Of a stretch of 64,000 nucleotides of DNA, positions 40,067 through 49,205 are shown one piece after another. The stretch covers positions 2,542,001-2,606,000 of the forward strand of contig NZ_VFPH01000001.1 of the NCBI RefSeq assembly GCF_006717045.1, written 5' to 3'. The notes under the pieces were generated by a model. It searched no databases. It was not told the origin of the DNA and was given only the letters and a program-made list of their open reading frames with translations. A program made the position numbers and the translations under genes. This stretch comes from Pseudonocardia cypriaca (GTDB lineage: Bacteria; Actinomycetota; Actinomycetes; Mycobacteriales; Pseudonocardiaceae). How positions within the stretch are numbered: position 1 is the stretch's first letter; each line of letters begins with the position of its first letter.

Positions 40067-41280
40067 CCGAGCAGCCGAGCTCCGCCCCGCGTCCCGCCGA
40101 GCCCGGCGAACACGACTTCGACCCGCTCGCGGAGGAGACCTTCACCAGCGCCCACGCCACCTACGCCGAGCTGAGGGAGCGCTGCCCGGTGGCCCGCAGC
40201 GCCACCTACGGCGGGTTCTGGGCGCTGTTCCGGCACGCGGACGTGGTGGCGGTGCTGTCGGACCAGGACACGTTCACCACCAGCGTGCAGAACGTGGTGC
40301 CGAAGTTCGCCTTCACCGGGCGGCGCCCGCCACTGCACCTGGACCCGCCGGAGCACAGCGACTACCGCCGGGTCATCAACCGGTTCTTCACCCGCTCCCG
40401 GATGGACGCGCTGGCGCCCGCGGTGCGCGGGCACGTCGTGCGGCACCTGCAGCGGATGATCGACGCGGGGCACGCGGACGTCGGCCCGGACTACGCCCAG
40501 ACGATGCCGGCGCACGTGTTCGCCGAGTTCTTCCACCTGCCGCTGGAGCTCACGAACCGGATCGAGCAGATCAGCGCCGAGTACGTGCGCGCGATCCAGG
40601 TCGTCGACGACGCGGAGGTGCGCCGCGGCAGCCGGCTGCTCTACGCGATCGCCGAGGACGTGATCGCCGCCCGGCGCGCCGAGGGCACCGACCCCGAGCA
40701 CGACCTCACCGCCGCCCTGCTCGCCGCCCGTCCCGGCGGCCGGCCGCTGCCCCCGGACATGGTGCTCGGCTGCGTGCGCCAGCTGCTGGTCACCGGCATG
40801 GTCGCGCCCAGCGTCTTCATCGGGACCATGCTCGCCCACCTCGCCGAGCACGAGGCGCTGCAGGCGCTGCTGCGCGCGCAGCCCGAGCGCATCCCGGCTG
40901 CCGTCGAGGAGTACCTGCGGCTGTTCACCCCCTACCGCGGCATGTCCCGCACGCCGCGGCGCGACGTCGTGATCGGCGGGCGGCTGATCCGCGCCGACGA
41001 GCCGATCGCCCTGGTCTACACCTCCGCCAACCGCGACGAGGCCGTGTTCCCCGACGGCGAGGAGTTCGTGCTCGACCGGCCGAACCTGCGCGCCGCGATC
41101 CCGTTCGGCGCAGGCGTCCACGCCTGCCCGGGCGCCCCGCTCGCGCGGATGATGCTGGTGATGACGCTGGAGGAGCTGCTCGCCCGCACCAGCGGCTTCG
41201 CCGTGGCCGGGGAGATCACCATGGCCCGGTGGGCGGAGTGGGGCACCCGGTCGGTCCCGATGCGGTTCACCCCGGCGTGA
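40063..41280 (+). CDS. Cytochrome P450 with atypical I-helix
   Basis: A 405-residue soluble bacterial P450. The haem loop is FGAGVHACPGAPLAR with the thiolate Cys355. The ExxR motif is EEYLR near residue 285, followed by RTPRRDVVIGGRLI. In the I-helix the usual A-G-x-E/D-T-T is replaced by T-G-M-V-A-P-S (residues ~243-249), so the acid-alcohol pair that delivers protons for O-O cleavage is missing. Such changes occur in P450s with peroxygenase-like or unusual chemistry. No ferredoxin or reductase gene is adjacent. ATG 40063 overlaps the transporter stop, so the substrate is probably the one imported by 38759-40066. Confidence 0.88.
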   Translation: MTEQPSSAPRPAEPGEHDFDPLAEETFTSAHATYAELRERCPVARSATYGGFWALFRHADVVAVLSDQDTFTTSVQNVVPKFAFTGRRPPLHLDPPEHSDYRRVINRFFTRSRMDALAPAVRGHVVRHLQRMIDAGHADVGPDYAQTMPAHVFAEFFHLPLELTNRIEQISAEYVRAIQVVDDAEVRRGSRLLYAIAEDVIAARRAEGTDPEHDLTAALLAARPGGRPLPPDMVLGCVRQLLVTGMVAPSVFIGTMLAHLAEHEALQALLRAQPERIPAAVEEYLRLFTPYRGMSRTPRRDVVIGGRLIRADEPIALVYTSANRDEAVFPDGEEFVLDRPNLRAAIPFGAGVHACPGAPLARMMLVMTLEELLARTSGFAVAGEITMARWAEWGTRSVPMRFTPA

Positions 41281-41289
41281 GCGTGCCGG

Positions 41290-42711
41290 TCAGCCCGGGA
41301 AGGGGCGGTTGAACCGCGGCGGGTCGTAGCGGAGGTAGCGCGGGGCCTGCTCCGTACCCGCCTGTTCCGCCCGGGCGTTCATCGCGCGCGGGTCCGTGGC
41401 CGGCCACCGTCCGGTCTCGAGCCGCTCGGTCATGACGCGCAGCGCGGCCTGCTGCTCGGCGGGGGAGAAGGTGCAGTGCCCGGCCGACTCCACGTACGTC
41501 TGGCGCAGCAGCGGAGCCGCCCCGGCCCGGCGCACCTGCGCCTCGTAGGACTGCTGCTGCGCCACCGTGGAGATCTGGTCGCCGATGTTCGAGACGGTGA
41601 GCACGGGGATCCGCAGGGCGCCGTCCAGCACGATGCCGCGTGCGAAGCGCTCCACCGCGGCAGGGTCGGCGGCGATCCGGGGCGCGGCGGCGAGCGTCCG
41701 GAGATCGGCGTCCAGGTCGAGACCGGCCGTGCGGTAGAGCTCCCGCACGGCGCGGCGCAGGTCCGGCTCGGCCGCGCGCAGCTGGGCCCCGTAGTCGACG
41801 CCCACGTTGGTCGACGGGTTCCCGCCCGCGACCGCGGTGATCTGCCGCCGGCTGCTCATCGCCTGCCCGACGTAGGGGAGCGGGCCACCCGCCAGCGCCA
41901 GGAAGACGCCTTCCTGCAGGGCCGGGAGGTCGCCCTTGGCCGGCGGCGGGGGCGTGCTGCCGTCCGGGCGCACGCCCCACGCCGGCAGCTGCCCGATCGC
42001 GCCCGCGAGCGCGATGCGGGCCCGGCCCTCCGGAGTCTGCTGAGCCTTGGTCAGCGCGTCGATCCAGGCCCGCTGGGCCCCCGGCACGTCGGCGGGGATG
42101 TCGATCACCGGAAGGCCGGGTGCGACGAGCCGCTCCAGCACGAACACCGTGTCGAGCTTCTGGTTCCACTGCGCGACCGAGCCGCTCAGCCCGCCGCAGA
42201 ACGGCACCGCCGCGTCGAAGACCTCCGAGTGCACCTGCGCGACCCCGGCGGAGACGAACCCGCCCATCGAGGTGCCGGACGCGATCGCGTACCGGGCCGG
42301 GCCGTAGGCCGCCTCGAACCGGGTGAGCGCCTCGGCCTGGTTGTCGATCGCGTCCCGGATGTTCCACCCCGTCACCGTGCGGGCCGTGCCGCCGCGGGCG
42401 ACCCCGTCGGCCAGCAGGCGGCCGGTCAGCGGCTCGTCCGGCCCGCCTGCGGTGTAGTCGAGGGCGACCACGACGGTGCCGTTCCAGGCCGCAGGCACGG
42501 CGAACGCGTAGGGGGTGCCGTCGTCCAGGGTGCCGGAGATGCAGGTCGGCTGCGCGGGGGAGCCCGGCAGGCACGGCGCTCCGCCGGGCGGAGCGGGCGG
42601 GGCGGCGAGCCCCGTTCCGGCACCCGCGGTCATGGCCAGCGCGACGGCCGCGAGGACCGCGGCAGCGGTCGCGGCACGCCGCGGGTGGAGGGGTCGTGGT
42701 CGGGCGGGCAT
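41290..42711 (-). CDS. Secreted alpha/beta-hydrolase
   Basis: A 473-residue exported protein. A Sec-type signal (RRAATAAAVLAAVALAMTAGAGTGLAA) precedes a proline-rich stretch. The hydrolase core has GTSMGGFVSAG (G-x-S-x-G nucleophile elbow), an aspartate candidate in TVSNIGDQIS and GHCTFSPAEQ with the probable catalytic His. Four cysteines (CLPG, PTCIS, CGG, HCT) may form disulfides, as expected outside the cell. The exact family is uncertain. It is the last gene of the minus-strand operon, 24 bp behind the CocE-like lipoprotein gene. Probable substrate: an ester or amide processed before uptake. Confidence 0.75.
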   Translation of the reverse strand: MPARPRPLHPRRAATAAAVLAAVALAMTAGAGTGLAAPPAPPGGAPCLPGSPAQPTCISGTLDDGTPYAFAVPAAWNGTVVVALDYTAGGPDEPLTGRLLADGVARGGTARTVTGWNIRDAIDNQAEALTRFEAAYGPARYAIASGTSMGGFVSAGVAQVHSEVFDAAVPFCGGLSGSVAQWNQKLDTVFVLERLVAPGLPVIDIPADVPGAQRAWIDALTKAQQTPEGRARIALAGAIGQLPAWGVRPDGSTPPPPAKGDLPALQEGVFLALAGGPLPYVGQAMSSRRQITAVAGGNPSTNVGVDYGAQLRAAEPDLRRAVRELYRTAGLDLDADLRTLAAAPRIAADPAAVERFARGIVLDGALRIPVLTVSNIGDQISTVAQQQSYEAQVRRAGAAPLLRQTYVESAGHCTFSPAEQQAALRVMTERLETGRWPATDPRAMNARAEQAGTEQAPRYLRYDPPRFNRPFPG

Positions 42712-42735
42712 GGCGGAACCTCTCGGGGACGGGGC

Positions 42736-44496
42736 TCAGGCCGGGGCGATCGGGAGCTGCACGAGCGAGGGGCGGTCGGGGGCGGTGAGCACCTCGATGC
42801 GCGCCCCCTGCGCGTCGGGCAGCGGGGCGGAGGCACGGTGGTCGGCGCCCGTGACCGTGATCTGGATGCGGTGTCCGGCGCGCACGACGTAGGAGGTGGG
42901 CAGCATCCCGATGCGCAGCCGGGCGACCTCGCCCGCGGCGAGCGGGACCGCGTCCTGCGCGTACGACCGGTGCCACGGCACACCGTCGGGCAGGCGGTAG
43001 GGGGCCGGGTGCTCGGCGCGCAACGACGCCTGTAGCCGGCCTTCGGTGATCACGGTGACCGTGCCGTCCGGTGCGACGTCCTCGAGGTGGGCGAACACGT
43101 GCGCGTCGGGACGGTCGACGCGGACGTGCACGTCCGCGACGGGGGAGCCGGTCAGCCATGTGTCGGCGGCCAGGACGGGCCCGGTCCAGTTCGTCCCCGC
43201 GCCTGCGACGTGGCACGGCTGGGCGAGCGGCCCGCTGCCCGCGGTGGGGCACGTGCCGTCGGCGCCGACGGTGAACGCGCGGCCACCGGCGGCGCCGGAG
43301 CCGAGCACGCCGTCACCGCCGAGCGGCGTCGGGGTCATCGTCACGACGGCCGGGGGCCAGGTGTCCGCCGTGCGCCACGGCAGGCCGGTCGCGTCGGGGA
43401 CGTCGGAGTCGGGTGTGGCGTAGTGCACGCGGGGTTCGCCGTCGATCCCGGTGTCGATCCCCTTGAGGTGCCGGTCGAAGAACCGGTGCGCCTCCTCCAC
43501 GAGCGCGAAGCCGGCGTTCTCGCAGTGCTTCCACGGTCCGATCAGCAGCCGCGACCCCGGCACGTTCAGCAGTGCCGCCACGCCCTGCCCGCGCAGCTCG
43601 TCGCGCCAGCCGCCGACGACGTAGAGCGGCACGCCCGACGCCCGGATCTGGTCGCCGTAGGACCCCGCGCTGCCCTCCGACCAGAACCGGGACAGCACGA
43701 GCGGGGAGAAGCTGTCGCGGAACGGCATCCCGCGCCACAGCTCGGCCAGCGGCGGGGAGCCCTGGTGCTCGAGCGCGGCCTGGTGCAGCAGCGCCCGGTC
43801 CTCGTCGCCCGCCACCGGCTGGTTCTGCATGTCCTGCTCCACCGTGCGGGACGGCCCGGTGCCCCACTGGGCGGCGATCCCGCCGACCCGCCACGCGTCG
43901 TACTTGTCCCACGCGAAGCACCCGGCGAACGCCGCCGCGAGGTGGGGTGGGCGCAGGGTGAGCGCGTGCAGGGCCGCGTCGCCGGTGTTGGAGCAGCCGT
44001 AGGTCCCGACCTTCCCGGTCGACCACGGCTGCGTCGCAAGCCACTCGGTGACCTCGTAGGCGTCGTGCGCCTCGACGCGGTCGTTGTAGCCGCGGCGCAC
44101 CCCGAACGACTGCCCGTTCCCGCGCCGCGCGACCTGCGCGACGACGTACCCGTGCGCGGTGAGACCGGGGACGGCCGAGAAACCGCCCGCCCCGTCCTCG
44201 GGCTTGCTGTCGATCGAGAGGGTGTGGTGCCACAGCACCGGGAACGGCCCGGGTGCCGGGACGCCACCCGCGGCCGGGCGGTCGAGCCGCACCGCGAGCC
44301 GCGTGCCGTCGCGCATCGGCAGGTAGAAGGTCTCGGTGATCCGCTCGGCGAACTGCGGGGCGGGCCGGTGGTGCCCGAACGACGACCCCGGCGCAGGCGG
44401 CGGGGCCGCCTGCTGGGACGCCACCTGCTGGGGCGCGCTGCAGGCCGCCGCGAGGGCGAGGAACGCGGCGAGCAGCGCCGACGCGGGTCGGAGCAT
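42736..44496 (-). CDS. CocE/NonD-family lipoprotein hydrolase (peptidase S15-like)
   Basis: A 586-residue lipoprotein. The signal ends in ALAAAC with Cys19. The S15/CocE core starts at ETFYLPMRDGTRLAVRLDRP, continues VLWHHTLSIDS and VVAQVARRGNG, and has its nucleophile in TYGCSNTGDAALHAL. GPWKHCENAGF probably carries the catalytic His. The C-terminal jelly-roll domain (LAADTWLTGSPVADVHVRVDRPDAHVFAHLED, split) is typical of CocE and X-Pro peptidases. The ATG overlaps the dehydratase-like stop by one base (TGATG). It presumably hydrolyses an ester or acyl-peptide on the outer face of the membrane. Confidence 0.83.
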   Translation of the reverse strand: MLRPASALLAAFLALAAACSAPQQVASQQAAPPPAPGSSFGHHRPAPQFAERITETFYLPMRDGTRLAVRLDRPAAGGVPAPGPFPVLWHHTLSIDSKPEDGAGGFSAVPGLTAHGYVVAQVARRGNGQSFGVRRGYNDRVEAHDAYEVTEWLATQPWSTGKVGTYGCSNTGDAALHALTLRPPHLAAAFAGCFAWDKYDAWRVGGIAAQWGTGPSRTVEQDMQNQPVAGDEDRALLHQAALEHQGSPPLAELWRGMPFRDSFSPLVLSRFWSEGSAGSYGDQIRASGVPLYVVGGWRDELRGQGVAALLNVPGSRLLIGPWKHCENAGFALVEEAHRFFDRHLKGIDTGIDGEPRVHYATPDSDVPDATGLPWRTADTWPPAVVTMTPTPLGGDGVLGSGAAGGRAFTVGADGTCPTAGSGPLAQPCHVAGAGTNWTGPVLAADTWLTGSPVADVHVRVDRPDAHVFAHLEDVAPDGTVTVITEGRLQASLRAEHPAPYRLPDGVPWHRSYAQDAVPLAAGEVARLRIGMLPTSYVVRAGHRIQITVTGADHRASAPLPDAQGARIEVLTAPDRPSLVQLPIAPA

Positions 44497-45746
44497 CACG
44501 ACCTCCTGCGCAGCACGACGGACTCGAGCCAGGCACCGACCTGCTGATCGAGGGCGCCGGGTTCGGCTGTGCGGGAGTCGACGTTGTCGGCGTGGAGCTC
44601 CAGCACCGGGAACCCGGCGGCCTCCAGGGCGCGGGTGGTGAAGAAGCTGCCCCGCGGGTCGTCGGAGACCAGGTGCACGACCCCGTCGACGCCGTGCAGC
44701 CGGGCCTCCTTCACGTACCACTCCACCGACCAGGGTGGGGTGTAGAGCTGGTCGGAGAACGCGGCGAACCGGGCCGCGAGCGCGCGCAGCGGTTCGCCGC
44801 CGTACCGGGCGTACCCGTCGGCGGCGACCGCCAGGTACATCGACCACACGAACACGGCGCCGTAGCGCTCCTGGAACCGCCGGTAGAAGCCGAGGTCGAA
44901 CCACAGCCCGCGGCCCACCCACATCAGCCGGGCCCGCTCGTCGACGCCGACCCCGGCGCCTGCGGCGACCCGCTCGGCGACCTCGTCGTGCAGCGCCCGG
45001 GCGGCGTCGCGGGCCCACTCGGTGCCGCGGTGCCACTGCGGCACCATCACGGCGGGGATCCCGTCGGTCACCTCGATCGGGCACGGGCGCGCGGCGGCGA
45101 TGAGGTCCCGGGTGCGCCGGTTCCACTCCGCCTGCTCGTTGACCAGGTCCAGCACCGCCCGGAACCGGGTCTCCGAGAACGCCCGGCCGGTGGTCGTCTC
45201 CAGGAACCGGACCAGGCCCTCCAGCTCGGCCACGAGCAGGTCCAGCCGGTCGGAGCCGACGGCCTCCTCCCAGCGGTCCGGCACCAGCTCCCACCAGCGC
45301 GGCGGCACCGCGTTCGCCGCGGCGCTCTCCAGCGCGTAGAAGACGGTTCCGGGCCGCTCGCCCCAGAGGTCGAAGACCTTGCGCGCGGCGTCGCCCGTGG
45401 TCTCGGCGAGCACGATCGACGGCTGCGGCAGCCCGCCCCACGGCGGGTCGTCCGGTGGCGGGTCGAGCGCCCCGCCGAGGGGGAGCGCGTTGTACTGCTC
45501 GCTGTCGTCGGGGTAGCCGTGCGCCCGCAGCGCTGCCAGGTGGTCCGGGCCCCGCCGCTTCGCGGTGATGATCGACGCCCACCACTGGTTGACGACGTAC
45601 GGGATGCCCATGGCGCGGAACACCTCCTGCGGGGCGTCCGCGTTGACCAGCGCGAGCGGGGCGCCCGCGGCCACCTCGGCGCGCAGGTCGGCGAACCACT
45701 GCCGCTGGTGGGCGGTGGCCCGCTGCGCGCTGGCGAGCCGGGTCAC
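44496..45746 (-). CDS. 2-hydroxyacyl-CoA dehydratase-like subunit lacking Fe-S cysteines
   Basis: A 416-residue protein of the HgdB/FldC/BcrC superfamily. Diagnostic segments are APQEVFRAMGIPYVVNQ, LRAHGYPDDSEQYN, ARPCPIEVTDGIPAV, MWVGRGLW and VDGVVHLVSDDPRG followed by GFPVLELHADNVDSR. Family members bind a [4Fe-4S] cluster through cysteines in the first, second and last of these; here those positions read Asp/Ala, Ser and Asp/Pro. The only cysteine in the protein is in ARPCP. It is therefore unlikely to hold the usual cluster. GTG 45746 overlaps the partner stop. It pairs with 45743-46840; no activator ATPase is nearby. Confidence 0.75.
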   Translation of the reverse strand: MTRLASAQRATAHQRQWFADLRAEVAAGAPLALVNADAPQEVFRAMGIPYVVNQWWASIITAKRRGPDHLAALRAHGYPDDSEQYNALPLGGALDPPPDDPPWGGLPQPSIVLAETTGDAARKVFDLWGERPGTVFYALESAAANAVPPRWWELVPDRWEEAVGSDRLDLLVAELEGLVRFLETTTGRAFSETRFRAVLDLVNEQAEWNRRTRDLIAAARPCPIEVTDGIPAVMVPQWHRGTEWARDAARALHDEVAERVAAGAGVGVDERARLMWVGRGLWFDLGFYRRFQERYGAVFVWSMYLAVAADGYARYGGEPLRALAARFAAFSDQLYTPPWSVEWYVKEARLHGVDGVVHLVSDDPRGSFFTTRALEAAGFPVLELHADNVDSRTAEPGALDQQVGAWLESVVLRRRS

Positions 45747-46840
45747 GCCGCCACCTCCGCCCGGAGGGCGCCCATCGCATCGAGATCGACCCGCCCGTAG
45801 GGCTGGTGCTCGAGCAGCACCGCGGGCAGGCCGGTGGCCGCCCGCTGGGCGGGGAAGTCCCAGCGCGGGGCGTCGTCGCGGATCCTCGCGTAGGCCGGCA
45901 GCGCCTCGGCGCCGCAGGCGCGCGCGGCCGCCGCGGTGTGCGCGGCCCGTTGCCTCATCGACGCCCGCGCCGCCGTCGGCCCGTTGTGCTGGTAGCGCTC
46001 GGCGATCGCGAGCTCCAGCAGCGCCGGGTCGGGCGGCGGGTCGACGCGGCGGTGGTGCAGCAGGTCGCCCCAGTCGTGGTCCTCGCCGACGACGAGCAGG
46101 CCGGCCTGCTCCAGCGCGGCGTAGACGCCGGGGTGGTCGTGGCTGCTCCCGGTGAGGAACACCCGGGTGCCGGTGACATCGGGCAGGGGCTGCGCGAGCA
46201 GCCCGTCGAGGAGCTCGGCCGCCCGGTCGGGCGGCAGCGCCGTGGTGGCGGCGACGACCGCGAGCGCCTGCATCCCGGAAAGCCGGGCCGGCCGGACCCG
46301 CCGCAGCGTGGCCACGCGCCCGAGCAGCGTCCGCACCCGGTCGTGGGCGGCCACGGCGGCGGCCAGCGCGTCGTCGGCGACGTCGTGGCCGCTCCAGCGG
46401 GCCACCTGCGCGCGCAGCTCGCGCACCTTCGCGAGCACGTAGGCGGTGGTGCTGCGGTGCGGCAGGTGGAGCACGTCGACCAGGTGCACCGGCGGGAGTG
46501 CGGCCCCGTCGCCGGTCCGGTGCAGCTCGCGCACGGCGTAGAACAGCCGCAGCGACGCCTCACAGTCCCGGGACACGACGAGCGCGGCCAGCGGGCCGTA
46601 GCCGCCGTCGAGCAGGCAGGTGAGCACGGAGCGGGCCACCGGGTCGACGCCGCGGCCGAGGATCAGGTCGCCCGCGTCGCTGGGTGCATCGGGGTCGCCG
46701 GCCAGCCGCAGCGGCAGGAACCCGGCCGCGGTGAGGACCTCGACCGGGACGTCGGCGCCGACGCACCCCACCACCGGCAGGCCCGTCGCGTGCGCCGCGG
46801 CCGGACGGTCGCCCGCCACCTGCAGCAGCTCGTCCAGCAT
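45743..46840 (-). CDS. 2-hydroxyacyl-CoA dehydratase-like second subunit
   Basis: A 365-residue homologue of the other dehydratase subunit. It has the hallmark VVGCVGADVPVEVLTAAGFLPLRL, in which the family's first cluster cysteine is retained. The usual C-P pair of the next motif is D-P (GVDPVARSVL), and the third cysteine remains in VVSRDCEASLRLF. So two of three canonical cysteines are kept, in contrast to the partner subunit. The ATG at 46840 shares its last base with the CoA-transferase stop. Expected context: dehydration or reduction of a CoA thioester formed by the CoA transferase upstream, although chemistry may have changed with the lost ligands. Confidence 0.72.
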   Translation of the reverse strand: MLDELLQVAGDRPAAAHATGLPVVGCVGADVPVEVLTAAGFLPLRLAGDPDAPSDAGDLILGRGVDPVARSVLTCLLDGGYGPLAALVVSRDCEASLRLFYAVRELHRTGDGAALPPVHLVDVLHLPHRSTTAYVLAKVRELRAQVARWSGHDVADDALAAAVAAHDRVRTLLGRVATLRRVRPARLSGMQALAVVAATTALPPDRAAELLDGLLAQPLPDVTGTRVFLTGSSHDHPGVYAALEQAGLLVVGEDHDWGDLLHHRRVDPPPDPALLELAIAERYQHNGPTAARASMRQRAAHTAAAARACGAEALPAYARIRDDAPRWDFPAQRAATGLPAVLLEHQPYGRVDLDAMGALRAEVAA

Positions 46841-48075
46841 CAGATGACCGATTCCTCGGCGAGCTCCGCGAGCCGCTCCGGGCTGTAGCCGAGCAGCTCC
46901 CGGTACACGTGGTCGTTGTGCTCGCCGAGCTCAGGGGCCGGACGCTCCAGCGAGGCGCGGGCGCCGGAGAAGCGGATGGGCACCCCGGTGGCCGACAGGT
47001 CGGCGACGGCGCCGAAGCGCGGGTGTGCCAGCGGCACGACCTCCTCGCGCTCGCGCACGAGCGGGTCGCGCACGGCGGCGGCCGGGTCGCGGACCTCGGC
47101 GGCGGGCACGCCCTCCGCCGTGAACGCCGCGACGACCTCCGCGGTCGGGCGCACGCGGGACCAGCTCCGGATCAGCTCGTGCAGCTCGTCGGCGCGGCGC
47201 ACGCGCTCGTCGCGGGTGCGGAAGCGGTCGTCGGCGGCGAGGTCGGGCCGGCCCATCGCGCGGAAGACGCCCGCGGCGAACGCGTCGGTCGGCGCGCACA
47301 GCGCGATGTGCCCGTCCGCGGTCGGCAGCACCCCGAACGGCGCCAGCCGCGGCACCGTCGCCCCGGTGCGCTGTGCCAGCCCGACCGCGTCGAACGCGTC
47401 GAACGGCTCGCACGCCATGAGGGAGGTGAGGGCGCCGAGCATCGAGACGTCGACGTGCTGGCCCTCGCCGGTGTGCTCGGCCTGCAGGAGCGCCGACACG
47501 GTGCCGATCACGGCGAACAGCGGGGCGAGCAGGTCTCCGATGGGCAGGCCGAAGCGCACCGGGCCCTCGTCGGGCTCGCCCGCCGTCAGCATCACGCCCG
47601 AGAGCGCCTGGATGATCGAGTCCATCGCCTTGCCCGAGCCGGGACCGCCCTGCGCGCCGAACCCGCTGATCGAGGTGTAGACCAGCCGCGGGTTGACCTC
47701 CCGGACGGCGGCGTAGTCGATGCCGAGCCTGCGGGTGACGCCGGGGGAGTAGTTCTCGACGACCACGTCGGCGTCGCGGACGAGGTCGTGGAACACCGCG
47801 CGCCCGCGCGGGTCCTTGAGGTTGAGCGTGACGGAGAGCTTGCCGCGGCCCCGCACGAGCATCGACACGGACATGTCGGCCTCGCCGGTGCGGGCCAGTG
47901 AGAGACCGTGCTCCCCGAGGTAGGGCGCGTTGTTGCGGGACACGTCCCCGCCGGCCGGGTTCTCCACCTTGATCACGGTGGCGCCGAGGCCGGCGAGCAG
48001 GAGGGTGGCGTAGGGGCCGGCCAGCGCCGTGGTCAGGTCGATCACGGTGCGCCCGGCGAGGGGCTGGTCGCTCAT
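46840..48075 (-). CDS. Class III CoA transferase (CaiB/BaiF)
   Basis: A 411-residue CoA transferase. Family blocks are LAGRTVIDLTTALAGPYATLLLAGLGATVIKVENP (split), DVVVENYSPGVTRRLGIDYAAV and LVYTSISGFGAQGGPGSGKAMDSIIQALSG with the catalytic aspartate in KAMD. VRFGLPIGDLLAPLFAVIG and EGQHVDVSMLGAL follow. The enzyme exchanges CoA between an acyl-CoA donor and a carboxylate. It lies directly upstream of the dehydratase-like pair, as in (R)-2-hydroxyacid dehydratase operons, which supports a 2-hydroxyacid-type substrate. ATG 48075 overlaps the CapA-like stop (ATGA). Confidence 0.88.
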   Translation of the reverse strand: MSDQPLAGRTVIDLTTALAGPYATLLLAGLGATVIKVENPAGGDVSRNNAPYLGEHGLSLARTGEADMSVSMLVRGRGKLSVTLNLKDPRGRAVFHDLVRDADVVVENYSPGVTRRLGIDYAAVREVNPRLVYTSISGFGAQGGPGSGKAMDSIIQALSGVMLTAGEPDEGPVRFGLPIGDLLAPLFAVIGTVSALLQAEHTGEGQHVDVSMLGALTSLMACEPFDAFDAVGLAQRTGATVPRLAPFGVLPTADGHIALCAPTDAFAAGVFRAMGRPDLAADDRFRTRDERVRRADELHELIRSWSRVRPTAEVVAAFTAEGVPAAEVRDPAAAVRDPLVREREEVVPLAHPRFGAVADLSATGVPIRFSGARASLERPAPELGEHNDHVYRELLGYSPERLAELAEESVI

Positions 48076-49205
48076 GCGGTCCTTCCCAGCGGCACCAGTA
48101 CGTCGGCGCCGCGCACGGTGAAGCCGGCGTCCCAGCCGGCGGCCTCGGTGATCGACCGGACGTAGCCGTCGACCCCGCGGTGCTCCGGCCCCTCGGGCAG
48201 CGGCACCGGGCGGCCGCGGTCGTCGATCCAGCACGGCACGTACCCGGCCTCGACGATCCCGCCCGCGTCGAACCGGAGCAGGGCGAGCACGGTGTTCCGG
48301 CTCTCCGGGTGGAACGGGTAGTACGGCATGTCCGGGTCGGGCGCGAACCCGTACAGCGCCTTGCGGCGTTCGGCCCACGCCCGCGTCTCGACGCTGCCCG
48401 TGCCCTCGGCGGGGGTCAGCGCGCGGGTGACGGTGACGAAGTTGCCCAGCCCGTGGAAGATCGGGCGGCCGCGGTGCACCTCGATGCCCCGCATGATGTG
48501 CGCGTGGTGGCCGAGCACCGCGTCGGCGCCCGCGTCGATCGCCGCGCGCGCCACCGGGCTCTCGTACATCGCGACCGCGGCCGGGGTGTGCCCCACGCCC
48601 TTGTGCAGCGCCACCAGCACCACGTCGGCCTCGGCGCGCAGCCGGCGCACGTCGGCGGCCATCCGCTCCAGGCTGTCGGGATCGGCGAACGTGTAGACCC
48701 GCGGCGGGCCGCCGGGGCTCGCGTGGTCCAGCTCGTAGTGGGTGAGCACGTGCACGTAGGCGCAGCCGGGCTTGCGGGAGGTGGCCCACGACTCGCGGGG
48801 ACCCACGCAGTTGTAGGACAGCACGCCCACCCGCAGCCCGCCGCGTTCGACGACCGCGGGCGCGGTGGCCTCGTCCAGGTTCGCGCCGGCGCCGGTGGGC
48901 ACGAGCCCGGCCTTCCGGGCGTGCGCCACGGTGTCGGCGATGCCCACGTCGCCCGCGTCGTAGATGTGGTTCCCGGCGAGCGTCACCACGTCGAACCCGG
49001 CGTCGGCGAGCGCGCCGAGCGCGGCCGGGTCCGCAGGCGGGGCGGGCACGTCGGTGCTGACCTGGACGGTGGTGGCGGAGTGCGGCACCTCGACGTGCCC
49101 GACCGCGACGTCGGCGGCGCGGAGCAGGGGAGCGGACGGCGCGAGGAAGGACGCGGGGTCGGGCTCGTCGAGGATGAGATCGCCGACGGCCGCGACGGTG
49201 ATCAT
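48072..49205 (-). CDS. CapA-family (poly-gamma-glutamate-type) metallophosphoesterase
   Basis: A 377-residue protein of the CapA/PgsA fold. Motifs are AAVGDLILDEP, GHVEVPHS, VVTLAGNHIYDAGDVGIADTVAHARKAGL (split), VALHKGVGHTP and GHHAHIMRGIEVHRGRPIFHGLGNFV, matching the metal-binding GD, GNH, H-x-G and GHH-H set. No signal peptide is present, so it is cytoplasmic and not a polyglutamate exporter. Its place between an amino-acid-type ATPase and a CoA transferase (both ATGA overlaps) points to a catabolic phosphoesterase or hydrolase. The substrate is not known. Confidence 0.78.
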   Translation of the reverse strand: MITVAAVGDLILDEPDPASFLAPSAPLLRAADVAVGHVEVPHSATTVQVSTDVPAPPADPAALGALADAGFDVVTLAGNHIYDAGDVGIADTVAHARKAGLVPTGAGANLDEATAPAVVERGGLRVGVLSYNCVGPRESWATSRKPGCAYVHVLTHYELDHASPGGPPRVYTFADPDSLERMAADVRRLRAEADVVLVALHKGVGHTPAAVAMYESPVARAAIDAGADAVLGHHAHIMRGIEVHRGRPIFHGLGNFVTVTRALTPAEGTGSVETRAWAERRKALYGFAPDPDMPYYPFHPESRNTVLALLRFDAGGIVEAGYVPCWIDDRGRPVPLPEGPEHRGVDGYVRSITEAAGWDAGFTVRGADVLVPLGRTA

